Positions 1 through 15,000 of a stretch of 64,000 nucleotides of DNA are shown one piece after another (the first letter of the stretch is position 1; every line of letters starts with the position of its first letter). Position numbers and translations under genes: made by a program. The notes below the pieces were generated by a model. That model was not told the origin of the DNA. It made no database searches and saw nothing but the letters and a program-made list of their open reading frames with translations. The stretch is taken from NCBI GenBank assembly GCA_947561715.1, contig OX387199.1:811001-875000 (forward strand), in the 5' to 3' direction. Source of the stretch: Ascidia mentula (Eukaryota > Chordata > Ascidiacea > Phlebobranchia > Ascidiidae).

Positions 1-3000
1 TCGCTGTTGGCGTTGTCTCGCCGTTATTCATCCGGGGTTCATGGTCATGTCGCTCCCTGGCAGTTCCGCTGTCGATCGCCTTAAGCGTGAGATATGAGCG
101 CTCGCCATAGTGTTTCGGCAAGTACCTTTGGTTGAAGGCGTCTCCGCGCTTAGTGGTTGTTTGTTTGTTAAATTCCGGTTAATTTGTTAAGTTTAGCTGT
201 TGTTGTTTCGCTGTTGGCGTTGTCTCGCCGTTATTCATCCGGGGTTCATGGTCATGTCGCTCCCTGACAGTTCCGCTGTCGATCGCCTTCAGCGTGAGAT
301 ATGAACGCTCGCCATAGTGATGTGGCAAGTTCCCTTGGTTGAACGCGTCTCCGCGCTTAGTGGTTGTTTGTTTGTTAAATTCCGGTTAATTTGTTAAGTT
401 TAGCTGTTGCTGTTTCGCTGTTGGCGTTGTCTCGCCGTTATTCATCCTGGGTTCATGGTCATGTCGCTCCCTGGCAGTTCCGCTGTCGATCGCCTTCGGC
501 GTGAGATATGAGCGCTCGCCATAGTGTTTCGGCAAGTACCTTTGGTTGAACGCGTCTCCGCGCTTAGTGGTTGTTTGTTTGTTAAATTCCGGGTAATTTG
601 TTAAGTTTAGCTGTTGTTGTTTCGCTGTTGTCGTTGTCTCGCCGTTATTCATCCGGGGTTCATGGCCATGTCGCTCCCGGACAGTTCCGCTGTCGATCGC
701 CTTCAGCGTGAGATATGAACGCTCGCCATAGTGATATGGCAAGTTCCCTTGGTTGAACGCGTCTCCGCGCTTAGTGGTTGTTTGTTTGTTAAATTCCGGT
801 TAATTTGTTTAGTTTAGCTGTTGTTGTTTCGCTGTTGGCGTTGTCTCGCCGTTATTCATCCGGGGTTCATGGTCATGTCGCTCCCTGACAGTTCCGCTGT
901 CGATCGCCTTCAGCGTGAGATATGAACGCTCGCCATAGTGATGTGGCAAGTTCCCTTGGTTGAAGGCGTCTCCGCGCTTAGTGGTTGTTTGTTTGTCAAA
1001 TTCCGGTTAATTTGTTAAGTTTAGCTGTTGTTGTTTCGCTGTTGGCGTTGTCTCGCCGTTATTCATCCGGGGTTCATGGTCATGTCGCTCCCTGGCAGTT
1101 CCGCTGTCGATCGCCTTAAGCGTGAGATATGAACGCTCGCCATAGTGATGTGGCAAGTTCCCTTGGATGAAGGCGTCTGCGCGCTTAGTGGTTGTTTGTT
1201 TGTTAAATTCCAGTTAATTTGTTTAGTTTAGCTGTTGTTGTTTCGCTGTTGGCGTTGTCTCGCCGTTATTCATCCGGGGATCATGGTCATGTCGCTCCCT
1301 GGCAGTTCCGCTGTCGATCGCCTTCAGCGTGAGATATGAACGCTCGTCATAGTGATGTGGCAAGTTCCCTTGGTTGAACGCGTCTCCGCGCTTAGTGGTT
1401 GTTTGTTTGTTAAATTCCGGTTAATTTGTTAAGTTTAGCTGTTGCTGTTTCGCTGTTGGCGTTGTCTCGCCGTTATTCATCCTGGGTTCATGGTCAGGTC
1501 GCTCCCTGACAGTTCCGCTGTCGATCGCCTTCAGCGTGAGATATGAACGCTCGCCATAGTGATGTGGCAAGTTCCCTTGGTTGAAGGCGTCTCCGCGCTT
1601 AGTGGTTGTTTGTTTGTTAAATTCCGGTTAATTTGTTAAGTTTAGCTGTTGTTGTTTCGCTGTTGGCGTTGTCTCGCCGTTATTCATCCGGGGTTCATGG
1701 TCATGTCGCTCCCTGGCAGTTCCGCTGTCGATCGCCTTCGGCGTGAGATATGAGCGCTCGCCATAGTGTTTCGGCAAGTACCTTTGGTTGAAGGCGTCTC
1801 CGCGCTTAGTGTTTGTTTGTTTGTCAAATTCCGGTTAATTTGTTGAGTTTAGCTGGTGTTGTTTTGCTGTTTTCGTTGTCTCGCCGTTATTCATCCGGGG
1901 TTCATGGCCATGTCGCTCCCTGACAGTTCCGCTGTCGATCGCCTTCAGCGTGAGATATGAACTCTCGCCATAGTGATGTGGCAAGTTCCCTTGGTTGAAC
2001 GCGTCTCCGCGCTTAGTGGTTGTTTGTTTGTTAAATTCCGGTTAATTTGTTAAGTTTAGCTGTTGTCGTTTCGCTGTTGGCGTTGTCTCGCCGTTATTCA
2101 TCCGGGGTTCATGGTCATGTCGCTCCCTGGCAGTTCCGCTGTCGATCGCCTTAAGCGTGAGATATGAACGCTCGCCATAGTGTTTCGGCAAGTACCTTTG
2201 GTTGAAGGCGTCTCCGCGCTTAGTGGTTGTTTGTTTGTTAAATTCCGGTTAATTTGTTAAGTTTAGCTGTTGCTGTTTCGCTGTTGGCGTTGTCTCGCCG
2301 TTATTCATCCTGGGTTCATGGTCATGTCGCTCCCTGACAGTTCCGCTGTCGATCGCCTTCAGCGTGAGATATGAACTCTCGTCATAGTGATGTGGCAAGT
2401 TCCCTTGGTTGAACGCGTCTCCGCGCTTAGTGGTTGTTTGTTTGTTAAATTCCGGGTAATTTGTTAAGTTTAGCTGTTGTTGTTTCGCTGTTGGCGTTGT
2501 CTCGCCGTTATTCATCCTGGGTTCATGGTCATGTCGCTCCCTGGCAGTTCCGCTGTCGATCGCCTTCAGCGTGAGATATGAACGCTCGCCATAGTGATAT
2601 GGCAAGTTCCCTTGGTTGAACGCGTCTCCGCGCTTAGTGGTTGTTTGTTTGTTAAATTCCGGTTAATTTGTTTAGTTTAGCTGTTGTTGTTTCGCTGTTG
2701 GCGTTGTCTCGCCGTTATTCATCCGGGGTTCATGGTCATGTCGCTCCCTGACAGTTCCGCTGTCGATCGCCTTCAGCGTGAGATATGAACGCTCGCCATA
2801 GTGATGTGGCAAGTTCCCTTGGTTGAAGGCGTCTCCGCGCTTAGTGGTTGTTTGTTTGTCAAATTCCGGTTAATTTGTTAAGTTTAGCTGTTGTTGTTTC
2901 GCTGTTGGCGTTGTCTCGCCGTTATTCATCCGGGGTTCATGGTCATGTCGCTCCCTGGCAGTTCCGCTGTCGATCGCCTTAAGCGTGAGATATGAACGCT

Positions 3001-6000
3001 CGCCATAGTGATGTGGCAAGTTCCCTTGGATGAAGGCGTCTCCGCGCTTAGTGGTTGTTTGTTTGTTAAATTCCAGTTAATTTGTTAAGTTTAGCTGTTG
3101 TTGTTTCGCTGTTGGCGTTGTCTCGCCGTTATTCATCCGGGGTTCATGGTCATGTCGCTCCCTGGCAGTTCCGCTGTCGATCGCCTTAAGCGTGAGATAT
3201 GAACGCTCGCCATAGTGATGTGGCAAGTTCCCTTGGATGAAGGCGTCTGCGCGCTTAGTGGTTGTTTGTTTGTTAAATTCCAGTTAATTTGTTTAGTTTA
3301 GCTGTTGTTGTTTCGCTGTTGGCGTTGTCTCGCCGTTATTCATCCGGGGATCATGGTCATGTCGCTCCCTGGCAGTTCCGCTGTCGATCGCCTTCAGCGT
3401 GAGATATGAACGCTCGTCATAGTGATGTGGCAAGTTCCCTTGGTTGAACGCGTCTCCGCGCTTAGTGGTTGTTTGTTTGTTAAATTCCGGTTAATTTGTT
3501 AAGTTTAGCTGTTGCTGTTTCGCTGTTGGCGTTGTCTCGCCGTTATTCATCCTGGGTTCATGGTCAGGTCGCTCCCTGACAGTTCCGCTGTCGATCGCCT
3601 TCAGCGTGAGATATGAACGCTCGCCATAGTGATGTGGCAAGTTCCCTTGGTTGAAGGCGTCTCCGCGCTTAGTGGTTGTTTGTTTGTTAAATTCCGGTTA
3701 ATTTGTTAAGTTTAGCTGTTGTTGTTTCGCTGTTGGCGTTGTCTCGCCGTTATTCATCCGGGGTTCATGGTCATGTCGCTCCCTGGCAGTTCCGCTGTCG
3801 ATCGCCTTCGGCGTGAGATATGAGCGCTCGCCATAGTGTTTCGGCAAGTACCTTTGGTTGAAGGCGTCTCCGCGCTTAGTGTTTGTTTGTTTGTCAAATT
3901 CCGGTTAATTTGTTGAGTTTAGCTGGTGTTGTTTTGCTGTTGTCGTTGTCTCGCCGTTATTCATCCGGGGTTCATGGCCATGTCGCTCCCTGACAGTTCC
4001 GCTGTCGATCGCCTTCAGCGTGAGATATGAACTCTCGCCATAGTGATGTGGCAAGTTCCCTTGGTTGAACGCGTCTCCGCGCTTAGTGGTTGTTTGTTTG
4101 TTAAATTCCGGTTAATTTGTTAAGTTTAGCTGTTGTCGTTTCGCTGTTGGCGTTGTCTCGCCGTTATTCATCCGGGGTTCATGGTCATGTCGCTCCCTGG
4201 CAGTTCCGCTGTCGATCGCCTTAAGCGTGAGATATGAACGCTCGCCATAGTGTTTCGGCAAGTACCTTTGGTTGAAGGCGTCTCCGCGCTTAGTGGTTGT
4301 TTGTTTGTTAAATTCCGGTTAATTTGTTAAGTTTAGCTGTTGCTGTTTCGCTGTTGGCGTTGTCTCGCCGTTATTCATCCTGGGTTCATGGTCATGTCGC
4401 TCCCTGACAGTTCCGCTGTCGATCGCCTTCAGCGTGAGATATGAACGCTCGTCATAGTGATGTGGCAAGTTCCCTTGGTTGAACGCGTCTCCGCGCTTAG
4501 TGGTTGTTTGTTTGTTAAATTCCGGTTAATTTGTTAAGTTTAGCTGTTGTTGTTTTGCTGTTGGCGTTGTCTCGCCGTTATTCATCCGGGGTTCATGGTC
4601 ATGTCGCTCCCTGACAGTTCCGCTGTCGATCGCCTTCAGCGTGAGATATGAACGCTCGTCATAGTGATGTGGCAAGTTCCCTTGGTTGAACGCGTCTCCG
4701 CGCTTAGTGGTTGTTTGTTTGTTAAATTCCGGTTAATTTGTTAAGTTTAGCTGTTGTTGTTTTGCTGTTCGCGTTGTCTCGCCGTTATTCATCCGGGGTT
4801 CATGGTCATGTCGCTCCCTGACAGTTCCGCTGTCGATCGCCTTCAGCGTGAGATATGAACGCTCGCCATAGTGATGTGGCAAGTTCCCTTGGATGAAGGC
4901 GTCTCCGCGCTTAGTGGTTGTTTGTTTGTTAAATTCCGGGTAATTTGTTAAGTTTAGCTGTTGTTGTTTCGCTGTTGGCGTTGTCTCGCCGTTATTCATC
5001 CTGGGTTCATGGTCATGTCGCTCCCTGGCAGTTCCGCTGTCGATCGCCTTCGGCGTGAGATATGAGCGCTCGCCATAGTGTTTCGGCAAGTACCTTTGGT
5101 TGAACGCGTCTCCGCGCTTAGTGGTTGTTTGTTTGTTAAATTCCGGGTAATTTGTTAAGTTTAGCTGTTGTTGTTTCGCTGTTGTCGTTGTCTCGCCGTT
5201 ATTCATCCGGGGTTCATGGCCATGTCGCTCCCTGACAGTTCCGCTGTCGATCGCCTTCAGCGTGAGATATGAACGCTCGCCATAGTGATGTGGCAAGTTC
5301 CCTTGGTTGAACGCGTCTCCGCGCTTAGTGGTTGTTTGTTTGTTAAATTCCGGTTAATTTGTTTAGTTTAGCTGTTGTTGTTTCGCTGTTGGCGTTGTCT
5401 CGCCGTTATTCATCCGGGGTTCATGGTCATGTCGCTCCCTGACAGTTCCGCTGTCGATCGCCTTCAGCGTGAGATATGAACGCTCGCCATAGTGATGTGG
5501 CAAGTTCCCTTGGTTGAAGGCGTCTCCGCGCTTAGTGGTTGTTTGTTTGTCAAATTCCGGTTAATTTGTTAAGTTTAGCTGTTGTTGTTTCGCTGTTGGC
5601 GTTGTCTCGCCGTTATTCATCCGGGGTTCATGGTCATGTCGCTCCCTGGCAGTTCCGCTGTCGATCGCCTTAAGCGTGAGATATGAACGCTCGCCATAGT
5701 GATGTGGCAAGTTCCCTTGGTTGAAGGCGTCTCCGCGCTTAGTGGTTGTTTGTTTGTTAAATTCCGGGTAATTTGTTAAGTTTAGCTGTTGTTGTTTCGC
5801 TGTTGGCGTTGTCTCGCCGTTATTCATCCGGGGTTCATGGTCATGTCGCTCCCTGGCAGTTCCGCTGTCGATCGCCTTCGGCGTGAGATATGAGCGCTCG
5901 CCATAGTGTTTCGGCAAGTACCTTTGGTTGAAGGCGTCTCCGCGCTTAGTGTTTGTTTGTTTGTCAAATTCCGGTTAATTTGTTGAGTTTAGCTGGTGTT

Positions 6001-9000
6001 GTTTTGCTGTTGTCGTTGTCTCGCCGTTATTCATCCGGGGTTCATGGCCATGTCGCTCCCTGACAGTTCCGCTGTCGATCGCCTTCAGCGTGAGATATGA
6101 ACTCTCGCCATAGTGATGTGGCAAGTTCCTTTGGTTGAACGCGTCTCCGCGCTTAGTGGTTGTTTGTTTGTTAAATTCCGGTTAATTTGTTAAGTTTAGC
6201 TGTTGTCGTTTCGCTGTTGGCGTTGTCTCGCCGTTATTCATCCGGGGTTCATGGTCATGTCGCTCCCTGGCAGTTCCGCTGTCGATCGCCTTAAGCGTGA
6301 GATATGAACGCTCGCCATAGTGTTTCGGCAAGTACCTTTGGTTGAAGGCGTCTCCGCGCTTAGTGGTTGTTTGTTTGTTAAATTCCGGTTAATTTGTTAA
6401 GTTTAGCTGTTGCTGTTTCGCTGTTGGCGTTGTCTCGCCGTTATTCATCCTGGGTTCATGGTCATGTCGCTCCCTGACAGTTCCGCTGTCGATCGCCTTC
6501 AGCGTGAGATATGAACGCTCGTCATAGTGATGTGGCAAGTTCCCTTGGTTGAACGCGTCTCCGCGCTTAGTGGTTGTTTGTTTGTTAAATTCCGGGTAAT
6601 TTGTTAAGTTTAGCTGTTGTTGTTTTGCTGTTGGCGTTGTCTCGCCGTTATTCATCCGGGGTTCATGGTCATGTCGCTCCCTGACAGTTCCGCTGTCGAT
6701 CGCCTTCAGCGTGAGATATGAACGCTCGTCATAGTGATGTGGCAAGTTCCCTTGGTTGAACGCGTCTCCGCGCTTAGTGGTTGTTTGTTTGTTAAATTCC
6801 GGGTAATTTGTTAAGTTTAGCTGTTGTTGTTTTGCTGTTGGCGTTGTCTCGCCGTTATTCATCCGGGGTTCATGGTCATGTCGCTCCCTGACAGTTCCGC
6901 TGTCGATCGCCTTCAGCGTGAGATATGAACGCTCGTCATAGTGATGTGGCAAGTTCCCTTGGTTGAACGCGTCTCCGCGCTTAGTGGTTGTTTGTTTGTT
7001 AAATTCCGGGTAATTTGTTAAGTTTAGCTGTTGTTGTTTCGCTGTTGGCGTTGTCTCGCCGTTATTCATCCGGGGTTCATGGTCATGTCGCTCCCTGACA
7101 GTTCCGCTGTCGATCGCCTTCAGCGCGAGATATGAACGCTCGCCATAGTGATGTGGCAAGTTCCCTTGATTGAAGGCGTCTCCGCGCTTAGTGGTTGTTT
7201 GTTTGTTAAATTCCGGTTAATTTGTTAAGTTTAGCTGTTGCTGTTTCGCTGTTGGCGTTGTCTCGCCGTTATTCATCCTGGGTTCATGGTCATGTCGCTC
7301 CCTGACAGTTCCGCTGTCGATCGCCTTCAGCGTGAGATATGAACTCTCGCCATAGTGATGTGGCAAGTTCCCTTGGTTGAAGGCGTCTCCGCGCTTAGTG
7401 GTTGTTTGTTTGTTAAATTCCGGGTAATTTGTTAAGTTTAGCTGTTGTTGTTTCGCTGTTGGCGTTGTCTCGCCGTTATTCATCCGGGGTTCATGGTCAT
7501 GTCGCTCCCTGGCAGTTCCGCTGTCGATCGCCTTCGGCGTGAGATATGAGCGCTCGCCATAGTGTTTCGGCAAGTACCTTTGGTTGAAGGCGTCTCCGCG
7601 CTTAGTGTTTGTTTGTTTGTCAAATTCCGGTTAATGTGTTGAGTTTAGCTGGTGTTGTTTTGCTGTTGTCGTTGTCTCGCCGTTATTCATCCGGGGTTCA
7701 TGGCCATGTCGCTCCCTGACAGTTCCGCTGTCGATCGCCTTCAGCGTGAGATATGAACTCTCGCCATAGCGATGTGGCAAGTTCCCTTGGTTGAACGCGT
7801 CTCCGCGCTTAGTGGTTGTTTGTTTGTTAAATTCCGGTTAATTTGTTAAGTTTAGCTGTTGTTGTTTCGCTGTTGGCGTTGTCTCGCCGTTATTCATCCG
7901 GGGTTCATGGTCATGTCGCTCCCTGGCAGTTCCGCTGTCGATCGCCTTAAGCGTGAGATATGAACGCTCGCCATAGTGTTTCGGCAAGTACCTTTGGTTG
8001 AAGGCGTCTCCGCGCTTAGTGGTTGTTTGTTTGTTAAATTCCGGTTAATTTGTTAAGTTTAGCTGTTGTTGTTTCGCTGTTGGCGTTGTCTCGCCGTTAT
8101 TCATCCGGGGTTCATGGTCATGTCGCTCCCTGACAGTTCCGCTGTCGATCGCCTTCAGCGTGAGATATGAACGCTCGCCATAGTGATGTGGCAAGTTCCC
8201 TTGGTTGAACGCGTCTCCGCGCTTAGTGGTTGTTTGTTTGTTAAATTCCGGTTAATTTGTTAAGTTTAGCTGTTGCTGTTTCGCTGTTGGCGTTGTCTCG
8301 CCGTTATTCATCCTGGGTTCATGGTCATGTCGCTCCCTGGCAGTTCCGCTGTCGATCGCCTTCGGCGTGAGATATGAGCGCTCGCCATAGTGTTTCGGCA
8401 AGTACCTTTGGTTGAACGCGTCTCCGCGCTTAGTGGTTGTTTGTTTGTTAAATTCCGGGTAATTTGTTAAGTTTAGCTGTTGTTGTTTCGCTGTTGTCGT
8501 TGTCTCGCCGTTATTCATCCGGGGTTCATGGCCATGTCGCTCCCGGACAGTTCCGCTGTCGATCGCCTTCAGCGTGAGATATGAACGCTCGCCATAGTGA
8601 TATGGCAAGTTCCCTTGGTTGAACGCGTCTCCGCGCTTAGTGGTTGTTTGTTTGTTAAATTCCGGTTAATTTGTTTAGTTTAGCTGTTGTTGTTTCGCTG
8701 TTGGCGTTGTCTCGCCGTTATTCATCCGGGGTTCATGGTCATGTCGCTCCCTGACAGTTCCGCTGTCGATCGCCTTCAGCGTGAGATATGAACGCTCGCC
8801 ATAGTGATGTGGCAAGTTCCCTTGGTTGAAGGCGTCTCCGCGCTTAGTGGTTGTTTGTTTGTCAAATTCCGGTTAATTTGTTAAGTTTAGCTGTTGTTGT
8901 TTCGCTGTTGGCGTTGTCTCGCCGTTATTCATCCGGGGTTCATGGTCATGTCGCTCCCTGGCAGTTCCGCTGTCGATCGCCTTAAGCGTGAGATATGAAC

Positions 9001-12000
9001 GCTTGCCATAGTGATGTGGCAAGTTCCCTTGGATGAAGGCGTCTCCGCGCTTAGTGGTTGTTTGTTTGTTAAATTCCAGTTAATTTGTTAAGTTTAGCTG
9101 TTGTTGTTTCGCTGTTGGCGTTGTCTCGCCGTTATTCATCCGGGGTTCATGGTCATGTCGCTCCCTGGCAGTTCCGCTGTCGATCGCCTTAAGCGTGAGA
9201 TATGAACGCTCGCCATAGTGATGTGGCAAGTTCCCTTGGATGAAGGCGTCTGCGCGCTTAGTGGTTGTTTGTTTGTTAAATTCCAGTTAATTTGTTTAGT
9301 TTAGCTGTTGTTGTTTCGCTGTTGGCGTTGTCTCGCCGTTATTCATCCGGGGATCATGGTCATGTCGCTCCCTGGCAGTTCCGCTGTCGATCGCCTTCAG
9401 CGTGAGATATGAACGCTCGTCATAGTGATGTGGCAAGTTCCCTTGGTTGAACGCGTCTCCGCGCTTAGTGGTTGTTTGTTTGTTAAATTCCGGTTAATTT
9501 GTTAAGTTTAGCTGTTGCTGTTTCGCTGTTGGCGTTGTCTCGCCGTTATTCATCCTGGGTTCATGGTCAGGTCGCTCCCTGACAGTTCCGCTGTCGATCG
9601 CCTTCAGCGTGAGATATGAACGCTCGCCATAGTGATGTGGCAAGTTCCCTTGGTTGAAGGCGTCTCCGCGCTTAGTGGTTGTTTGTTTGTCAAATTCCGG
9701 TTAATTTGTTAAGTTTAGCTGTTGTTGTTTCGCTGTTGGCGTTGTCTCGCCGTTATTCATCCGGGGTTCATGGTCATGTCGCTCCCTGGCAGTTCCGCTG
9801 TCGATCGCCTTAAGCGTGAGATATGAACGCTCGCCATAGTGATGTGGCAAGTTCCCTTGGTTGAAGGCGTCTCCGCGCTTAGTGGTTGTTTGTTTGTTAA
9901 ATTCCGGGTAATTTGTTAAGTTTAGCTGTTGTTGTTTCGCTGTTGGCGTTGTCTCGCCGTTATTCATCCGGGGTTCATGGTCATGTCGCTCCCTGGCAGT
10001 TCCGCTGTCGATCGCCTTCGGCGTGAGATATGAGCGCTCGCCATAGTGTTTCGGCAAGTACCTTTGGTTGAAGGCGTCTCCGCGCTTAGTGTTTGTTTGT
10101 TTGTCAAATTCCGGTTAATTTGTTGAGTTTAGCTGGTGTTGTTTTGCTGTTGTCGTTGTCTCGCCGTTATTCATCCGGGGTTCATGGCCATGTCGCTCCC
10201 TGACAGTTCCGCTGTCGATCGCCTTCAGCGTGAGATATGAACTCTCGCCATAGTGATGTGGCAAGTTCCTTTGGTTGAACGCGTCTCCGCGCTTAGTGGT
10301 TGTTTGTTTGTTAAATTCCGGTTAATTTGTTAAGTTTAGCTGTTGTCGTTTCGCTGTTGGCGTTGTCTCGCCGTTATTCATCCGGGGTTCATGGTCATGT
10401 CGCTCCCTGGCAGTTCCGCTGTCGATCGCCTTAAGCGTGAGATATGAACGCTCGCCATAGTGTTTCGGCAAGTACCTTTGGTTGAAGGCGTCTCCGCGCT
10501 TAGTGGTTGTTTGTTTGTTAAATTCCGGTTAATTTGTTAAGTTTAGCTGTTGCTGTTTCGCTGTTGGCGTTGTCTCGCCGTTATTCATCCTGGGTTCATG
10601 GTCATGTCGCTCCCTGACAGTTCCGCTGTCGATCGCCTTCAGCGTGAGATATGAACGCTCGTCATAGTGATGTGGCAAGTTCCCTTGGTTGAACGCGTCT
10701 CCGCGCTTAGTGGTTGTTTGTTTGTTAAATTCCGGGTAATTTGTTAAGTTTAGCTGTTGTTGTTTTGCTGTTGGCGTTGTCTCGCCGTTATTCATCCGGG
10801 GTTCATGGTCATGTCGCTCCCTGACAGTTCCGCTGTCGATCGCCTTCAGCGTGAGATATGAACGCTCGTCATAGTGATGTGGCAAGTTCCCTTGGTTGAA
10901 CGCGTCTCCGCGCTTAGTGGTTGTTTGTTTGTTAAATTCCGGGTAATTTGTTAAGTTTAGCTGTTGTTGTTTTGCTGTTGGCGTTGTCTCGCCGTTATTC
11001 ATCCGGGGTTCATGGTCATGTCGCTCCCTGACAGTTCCGCTGTCGATCGCCTTCAGCGTGAGATATGAACGCTCGTCATAGTGATGTGGCAAGTTCCCTT
11101 GGTTGAACGCGTCTCCGCGCTTAGTGGTTGTTTGTTTGTTAAATTCCGGGTAATTTGTTAAGTTTAGCTGTTGTTGTTTCGCTGTTGGCGTTGTCTCGCC
11201 GTTATTCATCCGGGGTTCATGGTCATGTCGCTCCCTGACAGTTCCGCTGTCGATCGCCTTCAGCGCGAGATATGAACGCTCGCCATAGTGATGTGGCAAG
11301 TTCCCTTGATTGAAGGCGTCTCCGCGCTTAGTGGTTGTTTGTTTGTTAAATTCCGGTTAATTTGTTAAGTTTAGCTGTTGCTGTTTCGCTGTTGGCGTTG
11401 TCTCGCCGTTATTCATCCTGGGTTCATGGTCATGTCGCTCCCTGACAGTTCCGCTGTCGATCGCCTTCAGCGTGAGATATGAACTCTCGCCATAGTGATG
11501 TGGCAAGTTCCCTTGGTTGAAGGCGTCTCCGCGCTTAGTGGTTGTTTGTTTGTTAAATTCCGGGTAATTTGTTAAGTTTAGCTGTTGTTGTTTCGCTGTT
11601 GGCGTTGTCTCGCCGTTATTCATCCGGGGTTCATGGTCATGTCGCTCCCTGGCAGTTCCGCTGTCGATCGCCTTCGGCGTGAGATATGAGCGCTCGCCAT
11701 AGTGTTTCGGCAAGTACCTTTGGTTGAAGGCGTCTCCGCGCTTAGTGTTTGTTTGTTTGTCAAATTCCGGTTAATGTGTTGAGTTTAGCTGGTGTTGTTT
11801 TGCTGTTGTCGTTGTCTCGCCGTTATTCATCCGGGGTTCATGGCCATGTCGCTCCCTGACAGTTCCGCTGTCGATCGCCTTCAGCGTGAGATATGAACTC
11901 TCGCCATAGCGATGTGGCAAGTTCCCTTGGTTGAACGCGTCTCCGCGCTTAGTGGTTGTTTGTTTGTTAAATTCCGGTTAATTTGTTAAGTTTAGCTGTT

Positions 12001-15000
12001 GTTGTTTCGCTGTTGGCGTTGTCTCGCCGTTATTCATCCGGGGTTCATGGTCATGTCGCTCCCTGGCAGTTCCGCTGTCGATCGCCTTAAGCGTGAGATA
12101 TGAACGCTCGCCATAGTGTTTCGGCAAGTACCTTTGGTTGAAGGCGTCTCCGCGCTTAGTGGTTGTTTGTTTGTTAAATTCCGGTTAATTTGTTAAGTTT
12201 AGCTGTTGTTGTTTCGCTGTTGGCGTTGTCTCGCCGTTATTCATCCGGGGTTCATGGTCATGTCGCTCCCTGACAGTTCCGCTGTCGATCGCCTTCAGCG
12301 TGAGATATGAACGCTCGCCATAGTGATGTGGCAAGTTCCCTTGGTTGAACGCGTCTCCGCGCTTAGTGGTTGTTTGTTTGTTAAATTCCGGTTAATTTGT
12401 TAAGTTTAGCTGTTGCTGTTTCGCTGTTGGCGTTGTCTCGCCGTTATTCATCCTGGGTTCATGGTCATGTCGCTCCCTGGCAGTTCCGCTGTCGATCGCC
12501 TTCGGCGTGAGATATGAGCGCTCGCCATAGTGTTTCGGCAAGTACCTTTGGTTGAACGCGTCTCCGCGCTTAGTGGTTGTTTGTTTGTTAAATTCCGGGT
12601 AATTTGTTAAGTTTAGCTGTTGTTGTTTCGCTGTTGTCGTTGTCTCGCCGTTATTCATCCGGGGTTCATGGCCATGTCGCTCCCGGACAGTTCCGCTGTC
12701 GATCGCCTTCAGCGTGAGATATGAACGCTCGCCATAGTGATATGGCAAGTTCCCTTGGTTGAACGCGTCTCCGCGCTTAGTGGTTGTTTGTTTGTTAAAT
12801 TCCGGTTAATTTGTTTAGTTTAGCTGTTGTTGTTTCGCTGTTGGCGTTGTCTCGCCGTTATTCATCCGGGGTTCATGGTCATGTCGCTCCCTGACAGTTC
12901 CGCTGTCGATCGCCTTCAGCGTGAGATATGAACGCTCGCCATAGTGATGTGGCAAGTTCCCTTGGTTGAAGGCGTCTCCGCGCTTAGTGGTTGTTTGTTT
13001 GTCAAATTCCGGTTAATTTGTTAAGTTTAGCTGTTGTTGTTTCGCTGTTGGCGTTGTCTCGCCGTTATTCATCCGGGGTTCATGGTCATGTCGCTCCCTG
13101 GCAGTTCCGCTGTCGATCGCCTTAAGCGTGAGATATGAACGCTTGCCATAGTGATGTGGCAAGTTCCCTTGGATGAAGGCGTCTCCGCGCTTAGTGGTTG
13201 TTTGTTTGTTAAATTCCAGTTAATTTGTTAAGTTTAGCTGTTGTTGTTTCGCTGTTGGCGTTGTCTCGCCGTTATTCATCCGGGGTTCATGGTCATGTCG
13301 CTCCCTGGCAGTTCCGCTGTCGATCGCCTTAAGCGTGAGATATGAACGCTCGCCATAGTGATGTGGCAAGTTCCCTTGGATGAAGGCGTCTGCGCGCTTA
13401 GTGGTTGTTTGTTTGTTAAATTCCAGTTAATTTGTTTAGTTTAGCTGTTGTTGTTTCGCTGTTGGCGTTGTCTCGCCGTTATTCATCCGGGGATCATGGT
13501 CATGTCGCTCCCTGGCAGTTCCGCTGTCGATCGCCTTCAGCGTGAGATATGAACGCTCGTCATAGTGATGTGGCAAGTTCCCTTGGTTGAACGCGTCTCC
13601 GCGCTTAGTGGTTGTTTGTTTGTTAAATTCCGGTTAATTTGTTAAGTTTAGCTGTTGCTGTTTCGCTGTTGGCGTTGTCTCGCCGTTATTCATCCTGGGT
13701 TCATGGTCAGGTCGCTCCCTGACAGTTCCGCTGTCGATCGCCTTCAGCGTGAGATATGAACGCTCGCCATAGTGATGTGGCAAGTTCCCTTGGTTGAAGG
13801 CGTCTCCGCGCTTAGTGGTTGTTTGTTTGTTAAATTCCGGTTAATTTGTTAAGTTTAGCTGTTGTTGTTTCGCTGTTGGCGTTGTCTCGCCGTTATTCAT
13901 CCGGGGTTCATGGTCATGTCGCTCCCTGGCAGTTCCGCTGTCGATCGCCTTCGGCGTGAGATATGAGCGCTCGCCATAGTGTTTCGGCAAGTACCTTTGG
14001 TTGAAGGCGTCTCCGCGCTTAGTGTTTGTTTGTTTGTCAAATTCCGGTTAATTTGTTGAGTTTAGCTGGTGTTGTTTTGCTGTTTTCGTTGTCTCGCCGT
14101 TATTCATCCGGGGTTCATGGCCATGTCGCTCCCTGACAGTTCCGCTGTCGATCGCCTTCAGCGTGAGATATGAACTCTCGCCATAGTGATGTGGCAAGTT
14201 CCCTTGGTTGAACGCGTCTCCGCGCTTAGTGGTTGTTTGTTTGTTAAATTCCGGTTAATTTGTTAAGTTTAGCTGTTGTCGTTTCGCTGTTGGCGTTGTC
14301 TCGCCGTTATTCATCCGGGGTTCATGGTCATGTCGCTCCCTGGCAGTTCCGCTGTCGATCGCCTTAAGCGTGAGATATGAACGCTCGCCATAGTGTTTCG
14401 GCAAGTACCTTTGGTTGAAGGCGTCTCCGCGCTTAGTGGTTGTTTGTTTGTTAAATTCCGGTTAATTTGTTAAGTTTAGCTGTTGCTGTTTCGCTGTTGG
14501 CGTTGTCTCGCCGTTATTCATCCTGGGTTCATGGTCATGTCGCTCCCTGACAGTTCCGCTGTCGATCGCCTTCAGCGTGAGATATGAACTCTCGTCATAG
14601 TGATGTGGCAAGTTCCCTTGGTTGAACGCGTCTCCGCGCTTAGTGGTTGTTTGTTTGTTAAATTCCGGGTAATTTGTTAAGTTTAGCTGTTGTTGTTTCG
14701 CTGTTGGCGTTGTCTCGCCGTTATTCATCCTGGGTTCATGGTCATGTCGCTCCCTGGCAGTTCCGCTGTCGATCGCCTTCAGCGTGAGATATGAACGCTC
14801 GCCATAGTGATATGGCAAGTTCCCTTGGTTGAACGCGTCTCCGCGCTTAGTGGTTGTTTGTTTGTTAAATTCCGGTTAATTTGTTTAGTTTAGCTGTTGT
14901 TGTTTCGCTGTTGGCGTTGTCTCGCCGTTATTCATCCGGGGTTCATGGTCATGTCGCTCCCTGACAGTTCCGCTGTCGATCGCCTTCAGCGTGAGATATG